From Methanothrix soehngenii GP6 (lineage in GTDB: Archaea > Halobacteriota > Methanosarcinia > Methanotrichales > Methanotrichaceae): a stretch of 64,000 nt of DNA. The stretch covers positions 1,116,001-1,180,000 of the forward strand of contig NC_015416.1 in assembly GCF_000204415.1 (NCBI RefSeq), written 5' to 3'. A program made the position numbers and the translations under genes. How positions within the stretch are numbered: position 1 is the stretch's first letter; each line of letters begins with the position of its first letter. Of this stretch, positions 27,101 through 35,874 are shown one piece after another. The notes below the pieces were generated by a model. The model ran no database searches and was not told where the DNA came from. It worked only from the letters and a program-made list of their open reading frames with translations.

Positions 27101-27985
27101 ATAGAGCTCCAGAGCTTCCTTTAGCCTTCCCTCATGAAAATAGATATCAGCAAGACGGCACTGCATCTCTGCCGCTCCGGATTGATCTTTCAGATCGGCC
27201 AGCAGATGGCTGGCTGATTGCAGACTGATCTGGGCCCTCTTGCCGTTGCCGGTCTGAGAGTAGATGCTAGCGAGGGAGGCAAGAGCCCGAGCTGCCCCCA
27301 CGGGATCATCCGACAGCTCCCTCTCCTTCAGAATGGTCTGATACAGCTTCTCCGCCTTTTCCATATCGCCTTGAATCTGGCAGAGCTCTGCCAGGTTGCT
27401 GGTAGCCTCCATCCGCCCTTTTTTGTCCCTTGGATCGAGCACCTCCAGGATGCGGGAATAGCAGATCTGGGCCTGATGGTACTCACCCTGCAGGCGGCGG
27501 GCGCGGCCCAGCCTCTCCAGGACCTGAGGCAGAAGGCGTGGCCTTTTAGCCATATCGATAGCAACGAGAGCCTTCTCATAACACTGGCAGGCCCGGGCCC
27601 AGTCCTCCTCCTCACCGTAGAGGGCCCCCAAGCATAGGAGGATACTGGCTAATGAATCATCATCAGAGAGAATCTGGGCCAGATCCGAAGCATTGCTGTA
27701 GTATTCAATTGCCGCCTGATGAAAGAAGAGATGGTGAGCAAGCCTTCCCAGATTGAACCATGCCTGAACGCTGTTGACCACAGAGGCATAATCCTCCAGG
27801 TCGGTGAGGCGCCTTTTCATAACCTCCTCATCGGAGGAGAGCATGGCCTCAATGAAAGAGGATAATAACGATGGAACGCCAACGGATAGGCTCTTCAGCC
27901 TCTCGGGATCGTAGCCCTCGGGATCGGAGAGCATCTCGGCGAAGGAGCCGAGGGAGGAGACGACGCTCTCAGAGCTCGAGTCCAT
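24125..27985 (-). CDS. Very large TPR-repeat protein (1286 aa)
   Basis: The protein is made almost wholly of tandem tetratricopeptide-like repeats of about 40 residues (for example ALECYRKCLDLQ and EALEDYNESLAIMEGLGDEYSVSVARNNLGNMCYRQGDW), of the Sel1/kinesin-light-chain-like TPR_12 type. I estimate 25-30 repeats from about residue 60 to the end. There is no signal peptide, so it is probably a cytosolic scaffold. ATG 27983-27985 is chosen because GGGGGG lies just upstream and an AATAAATA box further up; the frame extends to 28111 but those residues look like leader DNA. The binding partner is unknown. Confidence 0.85.
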   Translation of the reverse strand: MDSSSESVVSSLGSFAEMLSDPEGYDPERLKSLSVGVPSLLSSFIEAMLSSDEEVMKRRLTDLEDYASVVNSVQAWFNLGRLAHHLFFHQAAIEYYSNASDLAQILSDDDSLASILLCLGALYGEEEDWARACQCYEKALVAIDMAKRPRLLPQVLERLGRARRLQGEYHQAQICYSRILEVLDPRDKKGRMEATSNLAELCQIQGDMEKAEKLYQTILKERELSDDPVGAARALASLASIYSQTGNGKRAQISLQSASHLLADLKDQSGAAEMQCRLADIYFHEGRLKEALELYGRSLAALQKGHPSLASKALCRMGQCFLEDGNWTLAEDHLQRAIAIMKEHKDSSSLARALVILAGVHHKQGQLEMALQCSRESLKIRERSKDLSGSAEALNCIARICCDCSDWPEAIECYQRAADLFMEMGEVTAAAEALSNLGGVYHLKGDLDVALQMYSHAYNSFCQQGDRQGASMVQSNIGLVYQSRGDLHLAGEFLEKSIATKEDLGDQIGAAGNRLSLGLIYQLGGEWDQAQSCFEGAARAFEDNGDLRGLAAAENNLGNLYSDRGDLMHAILCYRQGLEARRVLNDGHGMAVTLGNLAGVYLQSGEEERAEELYQQSIDGFRELGDARGEARSLYGLARSMAERGDLEGALECYRKCLDLQIVGGDSRSMIEALESMVNLLLRRGRWQEALTRYAQVLEALRSRDDLSAVAAVQCALGNLHADLGQWDEALEDYNESLAIMEGLGDEYSVSVARNNLGNMCYRQGDWAAALENYRLSLEGFGKAGDMESEASVLSNVAGLCYKRGQWADALDSYSKSLSLFEKLEDSAGIAQVLGNMGNLYHRQGERDLAAEHFQRALEIYRRLKDQAGAAEMQASIDMIRAGRGEISPDIEEYKRQLEELEETGDLSGQGEVLSALAGSYTDSGQWAEAIACYKRSVERFDQTGEVYNRGQVLFNMALVYKDMGDLNRARTLFDVALDIFQDLDALPCVASAKLNLGIISGQMGRSDEAIELFSQSIGILEGLGALPDLCEGYIAAALFNIQEGHSMQSRFYLSQAETQVSRTDYPPLKIQLYRAQGERFLKDMLYPEAKSCFEKALALSRKLSLSYEEAKAISSLGRLALASGDYEDALRRMKQALVIFGRLGASLDLIEVYRDMTLLFLAQDDYQRAEEMAMLRQRQARILGHADLSLLATVDLAECEARTGKKEEARADYAGALRLAGKEGDRIPSSTIRQISEKAIEFLEAEASQPEEGRQASLLRERLGEEDYEKLLEELPHKLECRRIG

Positions 27986-28273
27986 ATTCGCCCCCCAAGA
28001 TAGGATGGGAAATTGAAGGATATTTATTCGATTTGAGGACTGCAGCATGTCTGAATACCCCTTTATGCTTAAGGAAGGCTGCATTATCACCTGCCATGAG
28101 ATCGGCATCAAATAACATATTATATCATCCCCACAATCGTTTTAAAATTCTTCGGCCGACATACCACACCACTATATACTGTTCGACCATATAAATTCTT
28201 CTATTTCTTCATAATGTTAATCAAAAAATGTGTGCACCTTAATATTAATATTGGAATTAACATATAAAACAAA

Positions 28274-28305
28274 AGACAAAAAAGCTCGGCTCCCGTTGGG
28301 GGAGC
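28274..28305 (-). terminator. Terminator after the NIL-ferredoxin gene
   Basis: GCTCCC and GGGAGC (28289-28294 with 28300-28305) form a stem that on the minus strand is followed by TTTTTT (28277-28283 region). It overlaps the last base of the stop codon and fits a hairpin-plus-T-run terminator. The rest of the gap up to 27986 is AT-rich and holds the TPR gene promoter; nothing else is seen. Confidence 0.6.
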
Positions 28306-28691
28306 TACTTCAAGACCAGCTTTAGGGCCCTCTGCGGACAGCCCACAACGCAGGCTCCGCATTGAATGCACTTTCCCGAGTCGGCGACCACCCGCCAATC
28401 CTCAAAGCGAAACGTTCCGGTGGGACATATTGATACGCATGCCCCGCAGTTCACGCATTCGGACTCATCCCTGATCACCGGGATCTCCAGAGGAACCACC
28501 CTTACTCCCCGCCTCTCAAAGGCCTCCATTACCTCCTGGACCTTCTCAGGCGGAACCTCCAGGACTATCTCGCCGCTCACTGCATTGATGCTCGCCCTCT
28601 CGATGTTAACCAGAGCCTCAGTCTCCAGAATCACTGAGGCGATGAGGGGATGGCGGACAATGCCCGGAGCCACATGAAGCATCAGCTTCAA
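28305..28691 (-). CDS. NIL-domain 2x[4Fe-4S] ferredoxin (homocysteine synthesis partner)
   Basis: An N-terminal NIL domain (about residues 1-72) is followed by two 4Fe-4S motifs, CVNCGACVSICP and CIQCGACVVGCP. This architecture matches MA1822 of Methanosarcina acetivorans, which supports the DUF39 enzyme MA1821 in turning aspartate semialdehyde into homocysteine. The gene follows the DUF39 gene by 2 nt, so they form an operon. The clusters probably deliver electrons or sulfur-relay chemistry for the transfer. Confidence 0.88.
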   Translation of the reverse strand: MKLMLHVAPGIVRHPLIASVILETEALVNIERASINAVSGEIVLEVPPEKVQEVMEAFERRGVRVVPLEIPVIRDESECVNCGACVSICPTGTFRFEDWRVVADSGKCIQCGACVVGCPQRALKLVLK

Positions 28692-28693
28692 GG

Positions 28694-30196
28694 CTATCGC
28701 CTCCGGGCCAAGAGGCGAGAGAGATGATTGCTGGTAATCATTCCTATCACCTTATGCTCTCTGTCCACCACCGGCAGGGCAGAGATGCTATGAGTATCCA
28801 GGGTGCGGGCAGCGAGCTCAATTGGCTCATCCAAGCGGACCGAATGGACCCGACGGGTCATGATCTCCGCTATGCGGGATGGTTTTCCGCTGGCCACCGC
28901 TTTGGATATATCCCAGGCAGTTATAATGCCGATCAGCCTTCCATCCCGGGAGACCACCGGCAGATGGTCGAAGCTGCCGCTGATGATCAGCTTTGCCGCC
29001 TTCTCCACCGGGATATCCTCAAAGACGGTAACCACATCCCTGCTCATGACATCTCCCACATTGGGCGACTCCTTGGTCTGCTTCATGGGCCGGCTGCTTC
29101 CCACCCGGGATAGGGGTTCTGCTGCCTGGCTGAGCAGGAACTCGCCCCGCTCCACCTGCTCCTTTAATGTCCGGGCAACCTCTCTTGCCATCTGGAAGCT
29201 GGATAGAGGAGAGCAGGAGACCTCTTTGCCCCCCAGGTCGATCGTGCCCGACTTCAGCTCCTCATAGCTGACCATCCTCACCGAGGGCTTATCCCTGCGC
29301 TGGATGCCATAGTCCTGCACCGGGACGGTGATATCGCTGTCCCGCACGGCAGTGCTCTTGGCGAGCCTCTCATTTAACATCGGTATGGGAATTCCTATCC
29401 CCAGGTAAAGGCTGGGGCCATATTTATGAAATGTTGCTGCCCGCAGGAAGCTGTTGTTCATCCTCTTAAGGTCGCCGGTGACCATCAGAGTGGAGAAGCC
29501 ATTCTCAGGATTATGCTGGGTTCCCGCGCCTATGACATAGCCCTGAGCCCCCGCCAGGAAGATGCGCGTACCTACCCCGATGTACTCGAAGCCCGGATCG
29601 TTGGAGAGGGGAGAGAGCACCCCTGCACCGCTGTAATGGACATTGCCAAGACCCGGAAGGAGGGTGCCCATGTAGGTGTGCATCGTCCGGTCGGAGGAGT
29701 TGGTAGCGGCATTGTAACGCTGATAGGCATTGCGGGGATTGACCACTGTGGCCTGGTTGAAGTCCTCCAGCCTGAGGCTGGTCTCCAGATCCATCTGAGG
29801 GTAGCAGTCCGAGGGAGATCCATGAGCCTCGACCTCAATCTGCTTTCCAATTACCAGGTCCTCCATAACATGCGCCCCGCCATACTCGATCCCCCGGTCC
29901 TCAGAGGGCTGGGTCGCTCCTAAGAAGAGGTCGACGGCGGCGATGCCCCCATAGGCCTCCACCCTGTTCAGATAGGCGCGGGCGATCTTTATGGGAGGAT
30001 CGCTATGGCCCAAATTGAGAAAAACCCCGGAAGAGCACATGGCGCCGAAGGTACCAGTGGTGACGACATCCACCTCACGCACCGCTCCCGCCGTGCCCAG
30101 CTCATCCACGAGATCTGGCATCTCCTCAGCCGTAACAACGCGGGCCGAGCCGTTGCGAATGCGTTCGTTGATCTCCGATAACGACTTCTCTTGCAC
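28694..30196 (-). CDS. L-aspartate semialdehyde sulfurtransferase (DUF39 + two CBS)
   Basis: A homocysteine biosynthesis enzyme of the DUF39/HcyS group. The two cysteines found important in MA1821 fall at identical positions here: C54 in FGAMCSSGVF and C131 in SPSDCYPQ. Residues 1-370 form the DUF39 domain and about 375-500 hold two CBS domains (DVMSRDVVTVFEDIPVEKA; EIMTRRVHSVRLDEPIELA), which may sense S-adenosyl compounds or adenylates. The start is GTG at 30194-30196 with no clear ribosome site; a TATA-like TTTTTATC about 25-30 nt upstream suggests a leaderless transcript. Confidence 0.88.
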   Translation of the reverse strand: MQEKSLSEINERIRNGSARVVTAEEMPDLVDELGTAGAVREVDVVTTGTFGAMCSSGVFLNLGHSDPPIKIARAYLNRVEAYGGIAAVDLFLGATQPSEDRGIEYGGAHVMEDLVIGKQIEVEAHGSPSDCYPQMDLETSLRLEDFNQATVVNPRNAYQRYNAATNSSDRTMHTYMGTLLPGLGNVHYSGAGVLSPLSNDPGFEYIGVGTRIFLAGAQGYVIGAGTQHNPENGFSTLMVTGDLKRMNNSFLRAATFHKYGPSLYLGIGIPIPMLNERLAKSTAVRDSDITVPVQDYGIQRRDKPSVRMVSYEELKSGTIDLGGKEVSCSPLSSFQMAREVARTLKEQVERGEFLLSQAAEPLSRVGSSRPMKQTKESPNVGDVMSRDVVTVFEDIPVEKAAKLIISGSFDHLPVVSRDGRLIGIITAWDISKAVASGKPSRIAEIMTRRVHSVRLDEPIELAARTLDTHSISALPVVDREHKVIGMITSNHLSRLLARRR

Positions 30197-30285
30197 ATCG
30201 GCAAAGGGGGGGCGATCCGATAAAAACTTATTGGGCTAGCACTGCCAATAACGTTATCTGCCAAAAGAGAATCAGAGGTCGATAT

Positions 30286-31788
30286 ATGGCGCAATTTCCA
30301 GGGAAGAGAATCGTCCTCACCAGCGATACCACCATGATGAGCAGCTATCATGGAGGGGTGATGCTCGGCTTTGCTGCCATCATGCCCAGGGCAACCCTGC
30401 CCGATTGGATCTTCCAGAACTTCTTCTGCCCGCCAGTGCCGGCGTTGGAGGACGGATCGGCGGCAACTGCCCCCTGCGGCATGAGAAAGGTGGAAGCGGC
30501 ACTCCTGGAGTCCGGATTCTCCAGGGATGAGGTGATGGTGGCCCATCCCCTTCACCTTGACCGGGCCATCGGACCGGAGACCAGGATCGTGGGGATAACC
30601 CATGATGACCCCATGGGAAAGATCGCCCTCCGGGAAATAGAGGATATCATCCGCCGCGGCCCGCCCTTCAACCGCTCTCGGTTCATCGAGCTTTTAAGTC
30701 ACCCCCTGATAAGAGAGCACCGGCCACGAGTAGTCCTGGGTGGAAACGGCGCCTGGGAGGTCATGGGGGAGAAGGTGGATGTCGACCACATCTACCTGGG
30801 AGAGGGCGAGAGCGATTTTCCCGAGATCTGCCGGCAGATCATAAGAGGAGAGAACGTTCCGGAGGTGTTGCGGGGATCGGCGGTGCCTGGGGATAAGATA
30901 CCGGTAAACAGAGGAGCGACCATTGGCGGAATTGTGGAGATCGGCAGGGGCTGCTGGAGAGGATGCGCCTTCTGCTCGCCCACCATGCGCTCTGTGCGCC
31001 ACAGGCCTATTGAAAATATTCTTAAAGACGTGCGGGTGAACCTGGAATGCGGCCAAGAGGATATCATCCTCCACAGCGAGGACGTCTTCTCCTATGGCTC
31101 CAAAGGCACAAGGCCGAATGAAAAGAAGATGACTGAGCTCGTGACCGAAGTCAAGAAGCTGGGGCCGAAGACGATGGACTTCTCCCATCTCAGCCTGGCC
31201 TCGGTCCACTCCAACCAGGGTCTATTAAGAGAGATCTCCAAGATCGTGGGCATAGGCTCGGATCAGAACCACATGTCTGCCTGGATAGGGATAGAGACGG
31301 GGAGCTGCCGCATCCTGAAGATGCATATGCCCCAAAAGGCGCTTCCTGGAGAGACGGAGAACTGGCCCCAGATCGTAGAGGACTGCTACCGCCTCTTCGA
31401 CGAGGAATCCTGGCTTCCCGTGGCCAGCCTGGTTTTGGGCCTGCCTGGAGAGACGGCAGAGGATGTCATCCGGACCACGGAGCTGGTGGAGTCTCTGAAA
31501 GATTACACCGGCCTAATGCTCCCCCTCTTTTTCACCACCATCGCCGAGACGAAACTGGGCGGCACAAGGGGCTTTTCAAAGGCCGATGCCTTGCCCGAGC
31601 ACTGGCATCTGGTAGGTCTGTGTCTTGAGTACAACCTAAAGCATTTGAAGAAGCTGCACCAGCTATACAAAGAGAGGATGACTGCAGGACCACTGGTTCA
31701 CGCTGCCTTGACCGGAGTGAACTTGATCGCAGACGTCGCACTTAATAAATATCTGAAGAGAATGAAAAGAGGCGAGCCGCCCAACTGA
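30286..31788 (+). CDS. B12-binding-domain radical SAM protein
   Basis: A 500-residue protein with a cobalamin-binding-like N-terminal half (RIVGITHDDPMG, VVLGGNGAWEVM, VDHIYLGEGESDFPEI) and a radical SAM core with CX3CX2C in GRGCWRGCAFCSP (from about residue 224), then a C-terminal helical region. Such enzymes methylate unreactive carbons or rearrange substrates. In methanogens one relative methylates a glutamine of methyl-coenzyme M reductase, which is a possible but unproven role here. It diverges from the DUF39 gene and no mcr gene is in view. Confidence 0.8.
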   Translation: MAQFPGKRIVLTSDTTMMSSYHGGVMLGFAAIMPRATLPDWIFQNFFCPPVPALEDGSAATAPCGMRKVEAALLESGFSRDEVMVAHPLHLDRAIGPETRIVGITHDDPMGKIALREIEDIIRRGPPFNRSRFIELLSHPLIREHRPRVVLGGNGAWEVMGEKVDVDHIYLGEGESDFPEICRQIIRGENVPEVLRGSAVPGDKIPVNRGATIGGIVEIGRGCWRGCAFCSPTMRSVRHRPIENILKDVRVNLECGQEDIILHSEDVFSYGSKGTRPNEKKMTELVTEVKKLGPKTMDFSHLSLASVHSNQGLLREISKIVGIGSDQNHMSAWIGIETGSCRILKMHMPQKALPGETENWPQIVEDCYRLFDEESWLPVASLVLGLPGETAEDVIRTTELVESLKDYTGLMLPLFFTTIAETKLGGTRGFSKADALPEHWHLVGLCLEYNLKHLKKLHQLYKERMTAGPLVHAALTGVNLIADVALNKYLKRMKRGEPPN

Positions 31789-31953
31789 GCCCCTGCCTAG
31801 CGGTGGCATATGGAGCTGAGAAGCGGAAGAGACGTTCTAGCACCAGCGTCACGCTATCATTATAGTACTAGAGGTATTCTTATGCAAACACAAATATTTT
31901 GCCATTGACATGTCGGAATTGCCGAGCGCGCATCCGGATTCAGAGATATTAGA

Positions 31954-32256
31954 TCAATAATTCTCCAAAACAGACCTCACCACTCCTTTGTGGTCCCCCT
32001 TTAGGGAGTAAACGTTGTGATCCCCAGAGACATCAATGCTCAAAATGCCCAGGCGAGTGTTCATGAGCCCGACCATCGCCGAAACCCCTCGGTAGCTGAC
32101 GTCAAAGCCCTCCTTCGCGAGATAGGTGAAGACGTCCTCCGTGGTATAGGCACCATCGCTTAGGAAAAGCTTCAAGACCGCCTTCCGGATTCCCACGCCA
32201 TCTCGCTTAAGATAATTCCTCAGTCTTTCCTGGATTCGTTCTTCCGCGCTCTCCAT
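31954..32256 (-). CDS. DUF2551 small protein, likely winged helix
   Basis: A 100-residue archaeal protein. The pattern RLRNYLKRDGVGIRKAVLKLFL...YTTEDVFTYLAKEGFDVSYRGVSAMVGLMNTRLGIL is that of the DUF2551 family of methanogens and relatives, with a winged-helix look, so a DNA-binding regulator is plausible. Nothing in the sequence shows the target. The 165 nt on its left (31789-31953) hold nothing I recognise. Confidence 0.7.
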   Translation of the reverse strand: MESAEERIQERLRNYLKRDGVGIRKAVLKLFLSDGAYTTEDVFTYLAKEGFDVSYRGVSAMVGLMNTRLGILSIDVSGDHNVYSLKGDHKGVVRSVLENY

Positions 32257-32294
32257 CCGGCAAAATCACCGCCTCGAAAGAATGGATTTAAGGA

Positions 32295-33341
32295 TTATAA
32301 AGGTATTCTCTCCACGACCGGTCCATCCTGCAGAGGATACCTCTCAATTATACAAAGATCGCATTTGCAGCCCTCTAGATCCGGGCATATCTCCTCCAGA
32401 ATCCAGGCGGCGATCTCGATCCTTCCTTCCAGGCAGGAGTACATTTCAGCAGGCACCTCCAGCCCATCGATGATCCCCAGCGCTGACTTTAGATCACCCT
32501 CCTTACCCTCAATTATGCCGTGGATTATGGTTCCCTCTTCTGTGATGTAGTCCAGCGGCCGGGATGTCCTCTCCGCCCGGCGTCGCAGTCTCTCTCTCAG
32601 CTGCACAGCATCCTTGAAGCGGGAGGGACAGTAATGCACCTTGATGTCATCCAATAGATAGCCTCGGGCCATCTCTTCGCTGCCTTCTGCACCGCAGCCC
32701 AGGTCCAGGGGCAAAAAACCCTCTTCCATTAGACGAGAGAAGTTGGTCTCTGAGAACTCAAGCTCATTTAGGTTCAGAAAGGCATCTGCTTCTCGGACGG
32801 CATGAACGATCTGGGGCGCTGGCTTATATGCCGGGATCTCCACCCCAGCCTGCAATCCCAATGCCTTTGCCTCCTCCAGGACCTCCTTTAGTCCGACTGG
32901 ATCAGACCATTCCTCATCAGGCGGATGGAAGCGGATCTCATCCAGGCCGGCTCTTACCAGCCTCTTCAGGACAGATCTGTTGGGCAGAATGCCGGTGTAG
33001 AGGTGGATATGGTGCTCGCTTCCGAACTCCTCCTTCAATGCCCGGATGCAATCCAAGACATAGTCCAGCCTTAAGAGGGGCTCTCCTCCCGTGATCCCCG
33101 TGCCCAGGGCGCCGATGGCCCTGCCCTCGCTCAGGATATCAGCCAGCTCTCCCACCGGCTGCTCATCGGCATATGCCACATCCTTTCCCCTTCGATCCTC
33201 GGAGATTGGGCAGTAAAAGCAGCCCCGTTCGCACCGGCCAGTGACGAAGAGGACCAGGCCCGCCCCCTGCCGACAGATCTGGCAGCCAGGGGAGAGGTAG
33301 TTGTAGATCGATCCCACAGAATCGGATTGCCACTGGAGCAT
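32295..33341 (-). CDS. Radical SAM protein (COG2108-like)
   Basis: CX3CX2C in TGRCERGCFYCP binds the SAM cluster, and GITGGEPLLRLDYVLD is the SAM-binding GGE motif. Before the core is SPGCQICRQGAG, a Cys pair also seen in archaeal relatives, and the C-terminus has CKCDLC, which may hold an auxiliary cluster. The substrate is unknown. I take ATG 33339-33341 (MLQWQSD) as the start; the frame is open to 33446, but that extension (Leu/Pro/Thr-rich, no family look) is doubtful, although AAAGGA sits near its first ATGs. Confidence 0.78.
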   Translation of the reverse strand: MLQWQSDSVGSIYNYLSPGCQICRQGAGLVLFVTGRCERGCFYCPISEDRRGKDVAYADEQPVGELADILSEGRAIGALGTGITGGEPLLRLDYVLDCIRALKEEFGSEHHIHLYTGILPNRSVLKRLVRAGLDEIRFHPPDEEWSDPVGLKEVLEEAKALGLQAGVEIPAYKPAPQIVHAVREADAFLNLNELEFSETNFSRLMEEGFLPLDLGCGAEGSEEMARGYLLDDIKVHYCPSRFKDAVQLRERLRRRAERTSRPLDYITEEGTIIHGIIEGKEGDLKSALGIIDGLEVPAEMYSCLEGRIEIAAWILEEICPDLEGCKCDLCIIERYPLQDGPVVERIPL

Positions 33342-33453
33342 GATTGCAGGAAAGGTGGGTTGGATTATCAATTTTGTGGAATCGGCTGAGCACAGGGGCA
33401 GCGGCATCAAAACGGTTATCAGAGAGAAGGGCATTGATCCTTTCAAAGAAAGA

Positions 33454-33471
33454 ATATAATTAAAATATATT
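33454..33471 (+). promoter_or_regulatory. TATA region for iorAB
   Basis: An AT-only stretch (ATATAATTAAAATATATT) ends about 18 nt before the iorA GTG. An AAAGGAT ribosome site follows. The placement fits a short-leader archaeal promoter. Confidence 0.45.
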
Positions 33472-33488
33472 TAAAAGGATGGTTCTTT

Positions 33489-35273
33489 GTGAGAGAATAT
33501 CTCCTCGGAAATGCAGCTATCGCCAAAGGACTGCTGGAGGCGGGGATCGGACTTGCCGCCGGCTACCCGGGAACTCCCTCCTCAGAGATCATTGAGGGCC
33601 TGGTGGAGCTGAAAGGCGATCTGCCCCTACATATAGAATGGTCTGTGAACGAGAAGGTGGCGCTGGAGGTGGCGGCAGGTGCCTCTTGGACCGGCTGCCG
33701 CTCCGTGGCCACCATGAAGCATGTGGGCCTGAACGTGGCCGCCGACCCCTTCATGACCCTGGCCTACCTGGGGGTAGGAGCAGGGCTGCTGGTGATCTGT
33801 GCCGATGATCCCTTCTGCCATTCATCCCAGAATGAGCAGGACTCACGACGCTTCGCCCAGTTCGCCTCCATTCCCTGTCTGGATCCTGCCGACCCCCAGG
33901 AGGCCCGGGATATGGCGATCTATGGCCTGGAGCTGTCGGAGAAATTCAACATCCCGGTAATGCTCCGGCCCACCACCCGCGTCTCTCATGCCCGGGCGGA
34001 TGTGGAGGTGAGCCAGGATCGACCAATTCCAGTCGAGCGCCGTTTCGTCAAGAATCCTGCGCGACGGGTGGCCCTGCCAAGCCATGCCCGGCCGCTCCAC
34101 CACGAGCTTTTGGCCAAGCAGCCAGCAATAGAAGAGGAGCTGGAGGGGTGCCCCTGGAACAGGCTAACCCTCCGGGGGGAGACGGGAGTGATAGCCTCGG
34201 GGATTGCCGGTCTGTATGCCGAAGAGGCCCTGACGGATCTGGACCTTGACCACACTCTGCTCAGGATTGGAGCCTATCCCGCCCCAAAGAAGCTGATATG
34301 CCGCATGCTCGAGCATGTCTCGAGGGTGCTGGTGATAGAAGAGCTGGAGCCGGTGGTCGAAGAACAGGTGGCGATGCTGGCAGGGAAGATAAATCCCTCC
34401 ATACAGATCCTGGGCAAGGAAAAGGAGATCCCTCGCGAGGGAGAACTGGACCTTATTACGGTGAGAAATGCCCTGGCCAGGATGAACGGCCTGGGTATTA
34501 TGGAGAGAGCATCCTTTGCAGCAGCGGAGATAGTCCCACCCCGGCCTCCGGCTTTATGTCCAGGCTGCAGCCACCGTGCCACCTACTATGCCATGAGACG
34601 GGTCTATGGCAAGAAGGCGATCTATCCCAGCGACATAGGCTGCTATACCATGGCAGTGGGCATGGGGACGGTTGATACCTGTCTGTGCATGGGGGCGAGC
34701 ATCAGCCTCGCCAGCGGCATAAGATTCGGCGGTGAGACGGAGGGGATCTGCGCAAGCCTCGGAGACTCCACCTTCCTGCATGGAGGCATGACCGGCCTAT
34801 TGAATGCCGCCTACAATAAGGCCAGGATCACAGTGACAATTCTGGACAACTCCACCACCGCCATGACCGGCCATCAGCCTCATCCGGGAACCGGGGTCAC
34901 TGCCACCGGCGAGCCCACGGCCCAGGTCTCGCTGGAGGAGCTGGCCAGGGCTTTGGGGGCAGGGCTGGTCGAGACCGTTGATCCCTACGACCTTGAGGGG
35001 ACGATGGAGGGATTCCAGAGGGCTAAGGATTTTCCCGGCCTATCGGTAGTCATCGCCAGACAGCCCTGCGTGATCAAGGCCCGCCGAAGCGGGACACGGC
35101 CACGGGCCTTCAAGGTGAGCGATGAGTGTCAGGGATGCAGGATCTGTGTGGAGTACGGCTGCCCGGCCATTGAGTTTGAGGGAGAGATGGCAAAGATCAA
35201 CAATCTATGCACCGGCTGCGGGATCTGCGCCCAGATCTGCCCCAGCTCTGCCATTTTGGAGGTGGAGATATGA
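33489..35273 (+). CDS. iorA: Indolepyruvate:ferredoxin oxidoreductase, alpha subunit
   Basis: The TPP-dependent subunit that oxidatively decarboxylates aryl pyruvates to aryl-acetyl-CoA with ferredoxin, or runs in reverse for aromatic amino-acid synthesis in methanogens. It has the pyrimidine-domain start GYPGTPSSEI, the TPP/Mg motif GDSTFLHGGMTGLLNAAYNKA...DNSTTAMTGHQPHPGTG, the Cys-containing CPGCSHRATYYAM, and two C-terminal ferredoxin motifs, CQGCRICVEYGCP and CTGCGICAQICP. The start is GTG 33489. Its stop overlaps iorB by 4 nt. Confidence 0.95.
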   Translation: MREYLLGNAAIAKGLLEAGIGLAAGYPGTPSSEIIEGLVELKGDLPLHIEWSVNEKVALEVAAGASWTGCRSVATMKHVGLNVAADPFMTLAYLGVGAGLLVICADDPFCHSSQNEQDSRRFAQFASIPCLDPADPQEARDMAIYGLELSEKFNIPVMLRPTTRVSHARADVEVSQDRPIPVERRFVKNPARRVALPSHARPLHHELLAKQPAIEEELEGCPWNRLTLRGETGVIASGIAGLYAEEALTDLDLDHTLLRIGAYPAPKKLICRMLEHVSRVLVIEELEPVVEEQVAMLAGKINPSIQILGKEKEIPREGELDLITVRNALARMNGLGIMERASFAAAEIVPPRPPALCPGCSHRATYYAMRRVYGKKAIYPSDIGCYTMAVGMGTVDTCLCMGASISLASGIRFGGETEGICASLGDSTFLHGGMTGLLNAAYNKARITVTILDNSTTAMTGHQPHPGTGVTATGEPTAQVSLEELARALGAGLVETVDPYDLEGTMEGFQRAKDFPGLSVVIARQPCVIKARRSGTRPRAFKVSDECQGCRICVEYGCPAIEFEGEMAKINNLCTGCGICAQICPSSAILEVEI

Positions 35274-35857
35274 GAACCTCAGAATGCGATATGGTGATCG
35301 TCGGCGTCGGCGGCCAGGGAGTGATATTGATATCAGACGTGATCGGCAGGGCAGGAGTCCTGGCGGGAAAGCCGGTGCGAGGCGCGGAGACCCACGGCAT
35401 GGCCCAGAGAGGGGGGAGCGTGATCAATCACACCCGAATAGGATGCCGCTTCAGCCCCTTGGTCGCTCCGGGCAGCGCCGATCTCTTGATCGCCCTGGAG
35501 CCAGCTGAGGCCCTGCGATTTGGCCATTTCCTCTCCCCAGATGGGGTGGCCCTGATCAGCAACCAGCCGGTCCTGCCGGTAACTGTCACCACCGGAAGAG
35601 CCCGGTATCCCTCTTTAGATGATCTGATAGAGCCGCTTTGTGGCCAATGCCAGAGGGTCCTGGCCCTGGATGCCACCGCCCTGGCGCGGAAGGCGGGAAC
35701 CGCTCAGGCCATGAACGTGGTGATGCTCGGCGCCCTTTCCCAGTATATTCCCCTCTCAGAGGAGCATATCATCCAAGCCCTGGTTGAGGTTGTGCCGCCA
35801 AAGCATCTGGAGGCAAATAAGAGGGCATTTGCATTGGGAAAAGCTGAAGTAGAATAG
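35270..35857 (+). CDS. iorB: Indolepyruvate:ferredoxin oxidoreductase, beta subunit
   Basis: The 195-residue gamma-domain partner of IorA, binding CoA and completing the 2-oxoacid oxidoreductase. VIVGVGGQGVILISDVIGRA and VRGAETHGMAQRGGSV are the family signatures. ATG 35270 overlaps the iorA stop (ATGA) and GGAGGTGGAG sits just upstream, so translation is coupled. A longer open frame to 35207 is a shadow inside iorA. Confidence 0.95.
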   Translation: MRTSECDMVIVGVGGQGVILISDVIGRAGVLAGKPVRGAETHGMAQRGGSVINHTRIGCRFSPLVAPGSADLLIALEPAEALRFGHFLSPDGVALISNQPVLPVTVTTGRARYPSLDDLIEPLCGQCQRVLALDATALARKAGTAQAMNVVMLGALSQYIPLSEEHIIQALVEVVPPKHLEANKRAFALGKAEVE

Positions 35858-35874
35858 GGGAGATAGACCAGTCT

